A DNA stretch of 64,000 bases. It comes from Agapanthus africanus (lineage: Eukaryota > Streptophyta > Magnoliopsida > Asparagales > Amaryllidaceae). This document shows, piece by piece, positions 34,580-45,475 of the stretch. Below the pieces are notes generated by a model. It worked only from the letters and a program-made list of their open reading frames with translations. It was not told the DNA's origin and did not search any database. Position numbers and translations under genes: made by a program. Positions within the stretch are counted from its first letter, which is position 1; each line of letters begins with the position of its first letter. The stretch lies in contig JASDDO010000018.1 in NCBI GenBank assembly GCA_030015575.1, positions 228,517,138 to 228,581,137 of the forward strand, written 5' to 3'.

Positions 34580-36696
34580 TGTTGGAGATAGTGCCCTCAT
34601 AGTCAATTATTGGATCGCAGGTACGTGATTGCAATGATTGCGGAGGACCTATCCCGGTAGAACAGTCTTACTCGAGATGATAGTATGCTATCTGGTTTGC
34701 CTTTATCAGTCGTGTACATGTTCAGGTGACTGATTGCATGTTACACTTTGATAGAGCCCTTAGGATCTTGCTTTACTACCAACAGTATGATAGCGATCAT
34801 ATACGTGAGAGTTGGGTAGTTTATATGCATATCCTTAATTGTGGTCCCTAGTCATGGGAGTTTCGAGACAGGGCATCGATACTCCGGAGTAGACTAGTGT
34901 ATACAGTCGAGACCCCGACGAGGGGCGGTGGCCGGTCTCACAAGCCACTGGTGTCAGTTGGATCACCTAAGATGTATACAGGTGCTCATTGGGTTATGGG
35001 TACACCGGACAGGACTCGCCGGGAATTTGCTAGTTAGTACTATACATATCGTTAGATAGCAGTTCCCTGGTGACATGTGTACAGGTTAGTTCATCGACCT
35101 GAGGTCGTCATTTGTCTCGTGTGAGTTCCCACTGTGCTTTGATTTCTACCCTACCACGGCTCAAAGGAGTCGTGCAAACAGGTAGCTTTTGGGTACAGTC
35201 CCGAGCCATATGGTGGCACGTGAGCGGATCGGCAGGGGATTCGTCTCTCCCGGTATTGGGGGCGAGGTCGTGCTGTGTCTAGGAGAGCCATTACACATAG
35301 TCCATGGCCATGGCAGGAGATTTACTGGTAGGTACTCCAGTAGTATCTCAGGGTGTTATTGGGCTACACTCCGACACGACTTATACTGCTATTGGGGGTC
35401 TGACGTTACTAGCCCCCTAGGCGGATATGCGATACTCATAGACGAACGGACCGGACAGTATATACATTGTCACTGTTAGGCTCAGTAGGTTTTCTGGATG
35501 AGTTCGCTCATCAGCCTCCCTTGAGTTCGCTCATCAGCCTCCCTTGAGGTCAGTCCATGGGCAGCCGTTACGCATAGCTAGTGCCGCTGATGGTTTGTGG
35601 TTAAACCCACTGCCAGGGTACTGACGAGTCATTAGAGTCCCCCACAGACAGTTTCCCAAGTCCGGGCGAAACGTTGTAGAGGCCGTATGGTTTTATGGCA
35701 GGGTTCGGAAAATGCACGTGCGTTTACGCACATGTCAGTTTTCGGACAGATGATACTGGTCGGCTTTGGTTTAAGCCGGATCCGAGTATTATATTGAGTA
35801 GGTATAATATCTTTGTCTCAGTTGCATTTGTATTCGGTCGTAATACAAATGCGGGTATATTTATACAGTTTCGGGGTTATCCTGAAAGTCGTTTCAGGAT
35901 CACTTTTGGAAGTTGCCAGTTTCCAGTTTTCTATCAGCCGTCTTTCAACATTCGTTTAAAGACGGATTTATCTTTTCTTGGATGAGGATGAGTCATGCTT
36001 CTAGAAGGTTCTAGAAGATTCTAGATTTGGTGAGGTGTCTTGTGACTCATGCTTTGATTTCAACCATTTCTTGTTTTGCTTAAGATCTTTATGCTTGATA
36101 TTTTCATGTGTTCACACATGATATTTTCTCTTATGGTCACCCCCCTCTCCAACGATCACCTCCCTCTTTGCTATAAGAGGCCGGCCCCCTCTCTCTCCTC
36201 ATACACTCACTCACTTGAGTTTTCACTTGAAAAGATTATGATAGGTTTTATCGGTGTATGGAATTTCACAGCTCATTTCATTCCATCACCCGATTCCCTC
36301 GGCAACTTCATTAACCGTCCGTCCATAGCTTTGGACGGAACGAGACAAAGTCATCCACTCATTCTCTACATCATTCTTGGTCGTCTCTTTTAGCAAACTT
36401 GACGACCGAGTTGCCTCGAGTCAGAGGCGGGAGCCCGTTTAAAGAATCGGTGATGTGGTGCCACCTGGACGAGCAGATCGGAGATCGACGAGATCGGAGC
36501 AGCCGCAACGGAGCGTGGGATGATGGTTAAAGAACGAAGGACTCGGATCGTTCGGTATAACCTTTCTACACTCTTACAGTTTGTTAGTTTAGCAATAATG
36601 GAAGATCCGGGTTAAAGTATACGATAGCGCCAGTTAAAAAGTTTTTGTTCCGCATTTGGCGTCTGTAGACGGCCGGGGTGCTAGCGTAGACTTACA
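34580..36696 (+). repeat. Solo LTR of the Copia-2 family (2117 bp) with perfect target duplication
   Basis: TGTTGGAGATAG to CTTACA, flanked by CGCCG at 34575-34579 and 36697-36701. No internal domain is present. This is the product of LTR-LTR recombination or loss of the interior. It interrupts the second RNase H of the Tat element. Its first ~200 bases differ noticeably from both Copia-2 LTRs, so it is a separate, probably older insertion of the family. Confidence 0.94.
35999..36177 (+). promoter_or_regulatory. Heat-shock element, TGACTCA sites and TATA in the solo LTR
   Basis: 35999-36021 consists of five alternating TTC/GAA units, each separated by 2 bases (TTC ta GAA gg TTC ta GAA ga TTC), a full heat-shock factor site. 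TGAGTCA is at 35989-35995 and TGACTCA at 36042-36048. The TATA box ctataagagg (36171-36180) and a CT-rich initiator region follow about 150 bp downstream. Confidence 0.75.
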
Positions 36697-38367
36697 CGCC
36701 GTAGGGTTCCCATTGATGGTGTGATGAACACCAATCCTATCCCTACTTTTATCTCTGGGACGCTTGATTTACTGGAGGTTCTTATTGATGAGGCTCCATC
36801 GTAGTAGAGCTCCCAACATGGTCCTCGATGTGCAGCACTTGTTCGTCGGGTAACTCACAATTTAGCGGCGACCCTTCTGGTATAGGATGAGCGGCAAGGA
36901 AGTCTGCAAGAGCTTGCCCTTTCACTGCTTTCTGAGGAGTATAAACTATGTCAAACTCATGTAGCATGACAGCCCATCTTGCCATTCTGCTGGCTAGGCT
37001 TGCTCTGGTCATCAAGTGTTTGAGCGGGTCGACCTTGGAGATCAGCATAACCCGATGAGCGAGCAGATAGTGCCTCAGCTTCTTCATAGCAAATATCAGA
37101 GCCAGGCATTGCTTTTCGATTGGGGAATAGTTGTGTTCCGCCCCGACTAGAGTTCGACTGATGTAGTAGAGGGCATTTTCTTTTCCCTCCTCGTTATTCT
37201 GGGCAAGGAGCGCACCGAGTGACTCATCTAGCGCAGCAGTGTAGAGAATCAGCGGTTTATTTGGAATGGGAGCGGCCAGCACTGGAGGGTGCAACAAGTA
37301 TTGTTTGATGCTTTCGAACGCTGCTTGACATTCGGCATCCCAGATAAAAGGAGCTTCTTTCTTCATGAGTTTTGAGAAGGGCCTTGAAAAGATCTTAGCT
37401 ACGTCAGACTCTTCGGAGGGGGCATCTCCATGATGGCCTTTATCTTTGATGTGTCAACTTCGATCCCTCGATGTCGGACAATGAAGCCCAGGAATTTTTC
37501 CGATGACACGCCAAAAGCGCACTTCAGAGGATTCATCTTCAGATCGTATTCCCTCAGTCTGGTGAGAACGGTCCTAAGATCTTTGATGTGGTCTGCTTTA
37601 GCTTTAGTTTTGACGACCAGATCATCAACATAGCATTCGATGAATTTATGGATTAGGTCATCAAAGATATTAGTCATTGCCCTTTGATATATAGCGCCTG
37701 CGTTCTTCAGTCTGAACGGCATTACCTTGTAGCAATATATTCCGATCGAGATTCGAAATGCTGTGTGTTTCTCATCCTCAGGCGACATCCTGATCTGATT
37801 ATATCCAGATGAACCATCCATAAAGGTGAACAACTCGTAATTTGAGGTGTCATCGACCATCATTTCCATGACCGGTAGCGGAAAGTTGTCTTTAGGACAT
37901 GCCTTGTTGAGGTCCCTGAAATCGACACAAACTCGGATCTGCCCATTTTTCTTCTTCACTGGGACTATGCATGCGATCCAGTCCGCATATTTCTCTTCCC
38001 TGATGAAGCCGGCATCGATGAGCTTCTTGGTTTCCTCGATGACCTTTTCTTCTAGTCCCCTTCTCATTCTTCGAGGAGCATGTATGACTGGCTTAGCATC
38101 AGGAGATATAGCCAGCCTATGCACGACCACTTCAGGGGAAAGGCCAGGCATTTCTTTGTATGTCCACGCAAAGAAGTCGACGAACTCATGCAGCAGGGCA
38201 ATTATCTGCTCTTTCATTTCCTCCGACAAAAGTGACCTGATGTAGGTCGGCCTTGGATCATCGGACATTCCTAAGTCAATCTCGGTTAGCTCGTCAAAGG
38301 TTGCTTGTCCACCATCTTCGAGCTCTTGAGGAGATTCTTCTGGCTCGGTTAGCTCGTCTTCATCATT
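36697..38367 (-). pseudogene. pol: Tat pol: reverse transcriptase, RNase H and start of second RNase H
   Basis: The RT frame (38367-37399) has FFAWTYKEMPGL, CVDFRDLNKACPKDNFPLP and the YVDD active site in CYVDDLVV (near 37630). It stops (TAG) after MPPPKSLT. Between RSFQG and the next RNase H stretch (about 37400) a small deletion of some 17 codons and a frame change are inferred from related elements. The RNase H frame (37366-36782) has FIWDAECQAAFE, LYTAALDESLGALLAQ, YYISRTL, EKQCLALIFAMKKLRHYL and ends KGQALADFLAAHP. A further shift near 36790 leads to WELYYDGASS, the start of the archaeal-type RNase H, split from its end by the solo LTR. Confidence 0.92.
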
Positions 38368-39147
38368 TTACTTATCGCTGGCTTCCCCAATATGGGTCAT
38401 ATAGCATGCCTTAGAATCAGGCTGGATGAAACCTATGCCCCGCCTATCTGGAATTCGTCCATCGATGAGTGCTCGGACCTGAGGTTGATGCCATAGCCCT
38501 TCGTAAAACTTTGCTTCGGAATCCGTTTCATATAACCGGCATCCGCACTTTTTGAAGTATTCCTGCATCTCGGGCGCATAGTACCTGGGATTGAGGACGG
38601 ACCTTATGCCTTTTTTGTATGGAAGGCACACGACAGACAAATCGTCCGGGTGCATAACGGGGTTTGACCCATAAAACAGGATACCTTTCTGCCTACTTTT
38701 CCTTCTGGAGACGTAGAAAGTTTTCAGCTGGTCCACGGTGGTGACTGACAACGCATCGAGCTCTTTGCACATCTGCTCCGGTACCGTTGTGACAGTTAGG
38801 GACCCTTCTGCAATTTTGAAGGTCTCTCGTAGTTTCGCTTGTTGCATGGGGGTCCAATCTGCACTGCTGTTGCACGGGAGGCCCTCTTCCTCCGACTCTT
38901 CAGTGTCGCTGCCAAGATAAGGGCGGACTTTGCTGCTAGATGGGGCTTCAGTAACAGATTCATCCGTATCGCTACCGAAATGATGGCAAGTTTTACGGAA
39001 GGACGAACTTCCAGCGTCGGACTCATCAGTGTCGCTACCAAAACGCGGGCGCACTTGGGCGTTTTTGCTTTTGAAAGTGACAGCCGGCTCAGATTTGCTT
39101 TTGAGTCTTGGGGCTGCTCTATCCTCAGTTAGTTGTGGCTTAGCATT
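38368..39147 (-). pseudogene. Tat polyprotein linker between PR and RT with GSDTDES repeats
   Basis: In frame with PR and RT, broken by TAA at 38368-38370 and a stop at 39148-39150. The first part has three acidic repeats: RPRFGSDTDESD, HHFGSDTDESV and RPYLGSDTEESEEE (about 39050-38880), with about 23 residues per repeat. Related GSDSEEE occurs again near 40010. The sequence resembles acidic kinase-site linkers. The rest (DWTPMQQAKLRE..., YYAPEMQEYFKKCGCRLYET) I do not recognise as a named domain; a similar linker is typical of Tat elements. Confidence 0.8.
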
Positions 39148-39513
39148 TTAGTGGTTTATAAAGTACCGAGAATCTTCATATCGGACTTCATGCACACCGA
39201 ACGGCTGGATGTCTCCGTCAATGCGTCTTTCTTCGCCATTTTTAGTATACTTCATGCATTGATGGTGAGTTGATGGGACGATGCCGTAATCGTGGAGCCA
39301 CAGCCGTCCCAAGAGAATCATATAAGACGTGTCGGCGTCGATCACGTATATCTTAGATTCAGTTTGCAGATCCCCGAATTTGATTGGCAAAGCTATAGAC
39401 CCCAGAACTTGCTGGCAGTTTTGATTGAAGCCTTGAATGACAATCCTTTCCCTTGACAGGTGTCGGACGTCCATTGACAAACTCTTCAGTGTTCGCAAGT
39501 TCATGATGTTCAC
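39148..39513 (-). pseudogene. pol: Tat aspartic protease region
   Basis: The motif ILIDPGSSVNIM lies just upstream of 39513 and continues through NLRTLKSLSM, IVIQGFNQNCQQVLGSIALP and YMILLGRLWLHD. DPGSS at the catalytic site in place of DTG/DSG is common in this lineage, not proof of inactivity. Stops nearby: TAA or TGA codons at about 39562, 39643 and 39790. The protease should cut the Gag-Pol precursor. Confidence 0.85.
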
Positions 39514-40596
39514 TGAGGACCCCGGATCAATTAATATGCGATTAATCTGATCCCCGTCCCTTTACCCGATCACGTAAAGCGGCCGATTATGCTCTGCCAT
39601 GTTCAGTAGCAAGTCTTTATCCTTAAATGTGACTGCGGCGGCTTACAAAGTGTACTGAGCTTCCTTCATATTAATTTCCGTAAAGCGAGCCTGATACTGC
39701 TCAAGGTTTTGTAGAGCATGAATGAGAACATCTCTAAGCTCTTGAGATAGAACCAAGGCATCGTAGATGCTAAGGAGAGACGGAAGCTTTCAGAGGTGAG
39801 CAAAAACATTATAGTCTACTGGGGAAGGACTGGAGTTTTCATCTGCCGGTTCTCTGCCATCTTCATCATTAGCCACCTGTTTTTCCTTCCCTTTTGGGGC
39901 GGTGCCCTGATTTGGCGGTAGAGACCTGCCGCTTCTGAGTTGGATTTGATTGTCCTTTGTTGCGAGCTCCTCGTCCTCTTCGGGAAAACAGAGCTCCTCC
40001 TCAGAGTCGCTGCCAAGATGGATGGCGTAGCAGGTCACTACTGGGATCTCTTCATTGGGGTCTTCTTCTAACCCCTCTAGAATTTCAGCCGCTTGTACAG
40101 GGAAGAACTCCTTCGATTGAATCAGAGTTCTTTCTTTCTGTTCATATTCTTCAAGGGAATCGATACATTTTTGAATGGTCGATCTCCCTACAAATTCCTT
40201 TTCGCGCCGAGCTGCACTTTTCTTCTTCTTGAGCTTTTTGGATTTTGAGCCTGATGGAGCCGCATTGGCAGCTGGACTAGTAGGCTTCTTCTGCCCTTCC
40301 CATTCCATCCTGGGCTCTTTCCGAAATAGCTTTATCATCATCTTCGTCTTATTAGATATGTGCGTATTCCATGGAGGCCATGATGAGTCAGTTTCGTTTG
40401 TCAGTGCAGAGGGTTCAGCTGTCTGCTCCCAGAAGGCTTCAATTTCTGTCTGTATAAAGTTGGCAGTTACAACTTGATTGTTCACCAACACGCTTTTGGA
40501 CAGCTCGATCTCTCCAGCCTTGTACTGTTCTCGACCCAGTCCTTGAAGATATAGCAATCCTCGATCGCATGGCTCACTACTCAGTGGTACGGGCAA
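39514..40596 (-). pseudogene. Tat gag-PR linker region
   Basis: Same frame as PR and RT. It has basic stretches (KSKKLKKKKSAARREKEF), acidic stretches (LEGLEEDPNEEIP, HLGSDSEEELCFPEEDEE) and IQLRSGRSLPPN. Stops lie near 39790, 39643 and 39562. No catalytic domain is recognised. It sits between the gag zinc region and the protease. Confidence 0.75.
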
Positions 40597-41962
40597 TACA
40601 GGGGATTGTCGGTCATTTTTTCTTCTTGGGGTCTTTTCGATTCCGGCAATTGTAGGCCGTTGTTCAAGGCATCTTTAAATATCTTACGGACATTGTCCCT
40701 TCTGAAAGAGTAAACCTTGTTCTTCTTCTCCTCTAGGGAAGGCCCATCTCCTCCCAGCAATGGCTTTCGAGACCGGTTGGTTTTGGATTCGCCCGCCCTT
40801 CGCTTTTCTTCGTTGTCGGACGCATTAAAGACATTGGTACTGCTGGAACTCCCGCTTCTACGGTTGTCGTCCCGCTTGCTTTTCCAAGTTTTGTCTCTCT
40901 GAGAGTCCAGCGGGGACTCTTGCTTCGAGCGTTCCAGCATTTGGACTTTCTTGGTTAGCTCCTGAAATGTCTTGAGGCCCGCTGTACACAAGAATGGGAC
41001 CATCCAATTGCTGAGGTTCCCAATGAGAAGGCTGATGGATTGGTCTGCTCCAGCGGCGGTTCGCACTTGACTGTGAGATTACGCCATCGAGCGATAAAGT
41101 CGGTGTTGCTTTCATTCTTCCCCGGCTTGGTCCTCACAAGGTCGGCAATGGAGATTTTATCACTAACGCTCATGAACCTTTGCCGGAACAGAGACTCCAT
41201 TTGGGCAAAGGTAATGATGGACCCGTCTGGTATACTCACTTACCAGTCGAAGGCGACACCGGTCAGGATGTTGACAAACTGATGAAGAAGGAGCGCGTCA
41301 TTGCCCCCTGTATTTCCATATAAGGCTTTGAAGTGGGCGACGTGCTGATTTGGATTCCCCATTCCGTCGAATCTTCCGAATTTAGGAATGACGTAGCCGC
41401 TCGGGAACTCGATCAGATCGTAGTGTGCGGGATACGGCCGCCCACTACTGCCGATTTCTTTCTGAGCTTCAGCTTCGGCTACCAATGTTTTAACCTTGCT
41501 GGTGACCAAATCCATTATTCGATCCTGTATTAGCGGGATAGTGCTATCTAGGGCCAAGGCGTCCCCAGAAGCAGAATGTGGCCGGCTTTCATGCGGCTCG
41601 ACCAGTCTTGGACCCAAAGGAACAGGCATTGGCTGCTTCGGATTGTCATCACCTAGCTGATTAGTAGCGACTTGTGCTTGATTGGGAGGCGCTCGAGCAA
41701 TTTGAGCCGTAAGCTACATCACAACGTTCGTTAAGTCGTCAATCTTCGAATAGAGCTTGGCCATCTCTTTATCTTTCTTCCTGAGCTGTTTTCGATGCTC
41801 TTGAAGCAGCTCTTGCTCCGCAGTCCTGGGGCGGAAAGTCGGCTCTTCCTCGCTGTCCGAGCTTGACTCTACATGGACCGAGGGCTCTTTCTGCCTATCA
41901 TCCTCATCGAGAGGGTTTTCTTCATCCAGCGGAGGCGGCTGTTCTTGGGCAGCGGCAACCAC
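40581..41962 (-). pseudogene. gag: Tat gag, broken
   Basis: The frame opens near 41962 with acidic HVESSSDSEEEP and a coiled-coil-like LLQEHRKQLRKKDKEMAKLY stretch, and stops at 41714-41716. It resumes with PYPAHYDLIEFPSGYVIPKF, FDGMGNPNQHVAHF and LLHQFVNILTGVAFDW, the conserved capsid region, and stops at 41240-41242. Then come FAQMESLFRQRF and FIARWRNLTVKCEPPL (41239-40990), a frameshift near 41020, basic and Ser-rich sequence, and a C-terminal YCPYH...AIEDCYIFKDW zinc-like motif (about 40590-40540). Gag forms the particle. Total stops and shifts: at least four. Confidence 0.88.
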
Positions 41963-42239
41963 ATTCAGGCCAGATTGGGCTTAGGATGTGGTGGCCCCAT
42001 CCTTGCTTTTGCTGCGAAGGTTGTCGCTGGGGCGACCGCCCGCCATATAGACCGTATGGATAACATATCCAGCCGTCTTTTTATTATCGGCGGCTGATTT
42101 CACGGATCGCTGTCTTGACCCCCTTGTTTCGGTAGCTGGCAGTCGATTAAAGGCGGCTGGCCTAACCTGGTTCTTGAAGGGTGCTGGCGCTTCTTTTCTT
42201 GGTTTGCCCCGCTGCTTTCATGTGGCACAGAGCGCCTAA

Positions 42240-42964
42240 TAGACTCTTGAAGAGACAGTGTCATACTTTATCTGTTGGGGCTGGTACATGTCTCTTTGTA
42301 GCGACGTTCGGGCCGCTGTCTTCTTGATTCTGGCGGTCATGGCATTTTTCTGAACCCACTTCAGAGGTTCGAAGGAATTGCTGATCTTTACGGCCGACTA
42401 AGCCATCGTCATAGAGTAACCCTGTTCTTGGAACTTCACAAGATTCCACTTGGCCGAAGCCCTGGCCCTCTTGTTGGCTCGATACCTGAGCCGCTTCTTC
42501 CTTAACTTTTCTGTTCTAAGCACCTGGCAGACTTCGGCTCTTTGGTAAGACGCCACAGACCGGGCGATGGAGGGCTTGGGAGATACGCTCGATTGTGCAT
42601 TTGTTGGAGTCATCGCCTGAGCTCATCCGCAACATTTGTTGTTGCCCTTTGTACCGGTGTTCTTGCCCCCCGCTGGAGCACCAGAGAATCATTCAGACAC
42701 CGTCTTAAGTTTCGGTTGTGGTGCCTTGGCGATCACGACATTCAGCCTCTTGCCCCTTGAGACCGGCTTGGCTGCCTGTTTCACCGGGATTTCCGCCAGA
42801 TGAGCGCTTCCGGCAGGGTAAATGATGACGGAGCCAAACTGGCAGGGTATTTCCTCCCACTGTCGGCTAAGGCTTGCGGGGAGAATCAACCAAGCATTGA
42901 CCTTGACCACGCACGGGATCGGGGTCGCGTTGGAAGTTGAATTCATCTTGGGAGACATTGCCAT
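42240..42964 (-). pseudogene. Possible Tat ORF1 upstream of gag
   Basis: Between the PBS and gag three pieces can be read: MNSTSNATPIPCVVKVNAW and PCQFGSVIIYPAGSA (42964-42689); then KWNLVKFQEQGYSM (about 42460); then FEPLKWVQKNAM and RDMYQPQQIKYD (about 42370-42265), each broken by stops or shifts. An extra ORF before gag is known in Ogre-type Tat elements; its function is not known. I cannot confirm homology without a search. Confidence 0.5.
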
Positions 42965-43075
42965 CGAAAGTTGATTGCTGCTTAGAAAAAAAACATCATT
43001 TCAGTATAGACAATCGATATGTATATTGATTGAGTTCGCATGAACGTTTAACCCGAAATATGGGAGGAGAGAAAG

Positions 43076-43093
43076 GTCCCACCGGGCGTGCCA
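43076..43093 (-). other. PBS of the Tat element
   Basis: On the minus strand TGGCACGCCCGGTGGGAC lies 5 bases after the LTR end. It has the TGG start and the T-stem-like complement expected of a tRNA 3' end. I have not assigned the tRNA species. Confidence 0.75.
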
Positions 43094-43098
43094 GAATC

Positions 43099-43737
43099 TG
43101 TAGGGTGTGTTTTCGTCACCCCATTGAGATGGGAATACGTGCGCGCTTGTCAGGCGTACTACAGATTCCCCCTGCCTAGGGTAGGCCGGGGTTTATTGAT
43201 TGTGGGGATCCGAATCTCCGGCAGTCGCGGACTAAGCTGTCGTTAATTACCCCTCGCCTTTGGAGCGAGGGAACCTCCGATTGACGGGTTAAACTGGTCA
43301 TGCGAACCCAATGTGCAGTGTACGTGTGTTTTATTTTGGAGGTCTTAGATATATCGGGAGCCACGCAGAGTTTTTATGGGGGTTCCGCTACCCGGATAGC
43401 GGGAAAGGGGTCAAGGGGGCTAGCAGCCCCCTTGTGGGATATGGTGCAGCGCCCCGGCCCAAAATTTTTTTGGAGGGTACAGTGTTGTGGAGTGTGTGTG
43501 TATCTGTACATATATATACATGTATATATAAAAAAAAGGGAAAAAGCGCCCAAAGGACGCATGGGGTCAGCACCTTGAGCGCTGTGCGCTTAGGTGCTGT
43601 GCGCTTAGGCGCTAGCGCTCCACGTGTCGGCACGTGGGCGCTTTGCGCTTGAGCGCTGGGCGCTTGAGCGCTGGGCGCTTGAGCGCAAGTGCGCCACGTG
43701 GCGGCACGTGGGCGCTTTGCGCTGGAGCGCAGGCGCG
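43099..43737 (-). repeat. 5' LTR of the Tat element, remaining 639 bp
   Basis: Begins TGTAGGGTGTG and aligns with 28615-29240. It has a TATA cluster at about 43509-43531 and a perfect hairpin CAAGGGGGCT/AGCCCCCTTG (43412-43434). The G-box array is cut at 43737 by the Athila-2 LTR. Confidence 0.9.
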
Positions 43738-45451
43738 TGTTCATATCAGATTTTTGCATTTTTATACCGCCAATTTTTTATCACATTGCTTATCGGTAGG
43801 TACTCTTGAGAAACAACCACCAGCGTTTGGTGCAGCACCCGAAAGTGACTCGTAGCGGAGAAGCGGCTCGGCTTATTGCAGCAAGCGCTGCGCCCCGACC
43901 CGAGTCCCCACGTCCGCTTTTGGGGCTTCAGTCTGTTCACGAGCAACTGAGCCGTGTTTGCTAGTTAATTGCAGGATACAGGTTCTCAGCTCTAAACAGT
44001 GAAATTCATTGAAAAGCACGACAAATACTGGATTACTGCCAACCACAGATAAAACACGGGTCTCCGCTCTCTATTCGTATGTTGCTGCACACCAGTTTAA
44101 GGGACAAAATGGCAAGTCGATTGTCATTTTCATGCACAAAGCTCAATGTCAACACAAGATCCAACAAATCTACACGGAGCTCAAGAAACATCATGTCAAA
44201 AGATCCACATCCCATCACCTTTTGATCAGCAGAAATTCTGGAAAAATCGTGAAGAAATTCTGAGAAACAACATATACCAGATTGAAGGGTACTGCAAACC
44301 AGGGAAAATCACCAAAATTGAAGGCCTAAATCCCCATAAGGGCCGCGGAACCGCGGCATAAGCACGCTTAGGCCGCGGATCCGCGGCCGTATGGGATCTT
44401 CAGCTGAAGACGTTTCAGGGACTGTTCGGTCTTTTCATGATGATCCAGAATGTTGTCTTAGAATTTCTGTTTCCTTCCTATAAATAGCCCAGAATATTGC
44501 CAAGCCAAGGGTGCTTATTCTTGTGTAAAATTTAGTATATGTTTTGTAGTTCTTCTTCCTCTTTTCATCTTTTCTCCATTAAAACTTTGTAGTGAGCTTT
44601 TTATGAGTGAAGGATGAATAAAAGAGTTCTTTTTGTTACCATGCTTGTCTTGTTATATTGTTAATGATAATTGCTTGTATTTTTCATTTGCTAATCTATT
44701 TGTTGTTATTTGTTGTTTGTTTCTTTCTTGTTCTCTTTTTCTTTATCCATAAGAACAATGATGCTTAAGCTTGATCCTCGCCAAGGTGAGGTCTCAAATA
44801 GGTAGTTGTAATCTTCTAACATCCTTCTTTCTATCTTCCTCCTTTTATTGTATTTTCTTTTTCTTATAATGGGTGAGTAGTTTTCTTACTTGTTAGGGTA
44901 GGATAAGGAAAGTTTGAGAGAAGGAAATCTCTCACTCTTTCTTTGCCCAACATCTTAATTCGGACTCCAGTTAATTGAACCACAATCCGCTCCCTACGGC
45001 ACCCTATCCTACATGATAGCGGTGATTCCTTAGCGAGACCGGTTGTGGTTGAATTAACCGGAGGTTAAGGCTAAGAGCCAAGAACGGACGGACAAGTACC
45101 AAAAGGAAGAACTTAAGCGTTGGAAAGCCTAGCTTATACTCGCAAGTTCCTTCCTAGTCGTGCTAATCCCCGTTGTTGCCGATTACCGTAACATCGATAT
45201 TAAGAGTGGCAACGAAAGAAGTGAGCGACTCCTAACTCAAACTAACCTAATTCTAACCCTAACAAGCTCTCTTTATATATCATTTTAGCACATAGTTAAC
45301 CTCAAAACAAACCTGGACATTTGGACTTAACTCGTTAAAGCACATAGAAAAAGATTCCCATCTCCCTGCGGACGACCCGTACTCAACCGGCTAGCTACAA
45401 GCGAAACCGTCTTGATTGGGGTAATAAACTTGAAGACGCAAAACTTCACCA
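43738..45451 (+). repeat. 5' LTR of Athila-2 (1714 bp)
   Basis: Starts TGTTCATATCAG and ends CA before atcaaa and the PBS. It contains a 133-bp block (43811-43943) absent from Athila-1, with TGAG at both junctions, and a palindrome pair (44343-44386). A TATA-like tttataccgcc is near 43759. Confidence 0.92.
44343..44386. promoter_or_regulatory. Paired GC palindromes, Athila-2 LTR
   Basis: CCGCGGAACCGCGG (44343-44356) and CCGCGGATCCGCGG (44373-44386), both perfect, start-to-start 30 bp. The spacer contains TAAGC-AC-GCTTA, which extends the stem. Confidence 0.88.
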
Positions 45452-45457
45452 ATCAAA

Positions 45458-45475
45458 TGGCGCCGTTGCCGGGGA
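45458..45475 (+). other. PBS of Athila-2 (tRNA-Asp type)
   Basis: TGGCGCCGTTGCCGGGGA, an 18-base complement of a plant tRNA-Asp 3' end, 6 bases after the LTR. Confidence 0.95.

Larger units (their letters stand above)
28615..43737 (-). mobile_element. Tat-lineage Ty3/gypsy retrotransposon with two RNase H domains
   Basis: On the minus strand: 5' LTR remnant (43737-43099), PBS, an upstream ORF1, gag, PR, a long linker, RT, RNase H, a second (archaeal-type) RNase H, INT, a 2.6-kb 3' UTR with tandem repeats, PPT and 3' LTR (30294-28615). The double RNase H and long 3' UTR with tandem repeats are traits of the Tat/Ogre/Retand group. It is inserted in chromovirus C integrase (left flank tgttg, 28610-28614). 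Its 5' LTR is cut by Athila-2, and a copia solo LTR interrupts its second RNase H. LTRs differ at about 6-9 percent by eye. Confidence 0.93.
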
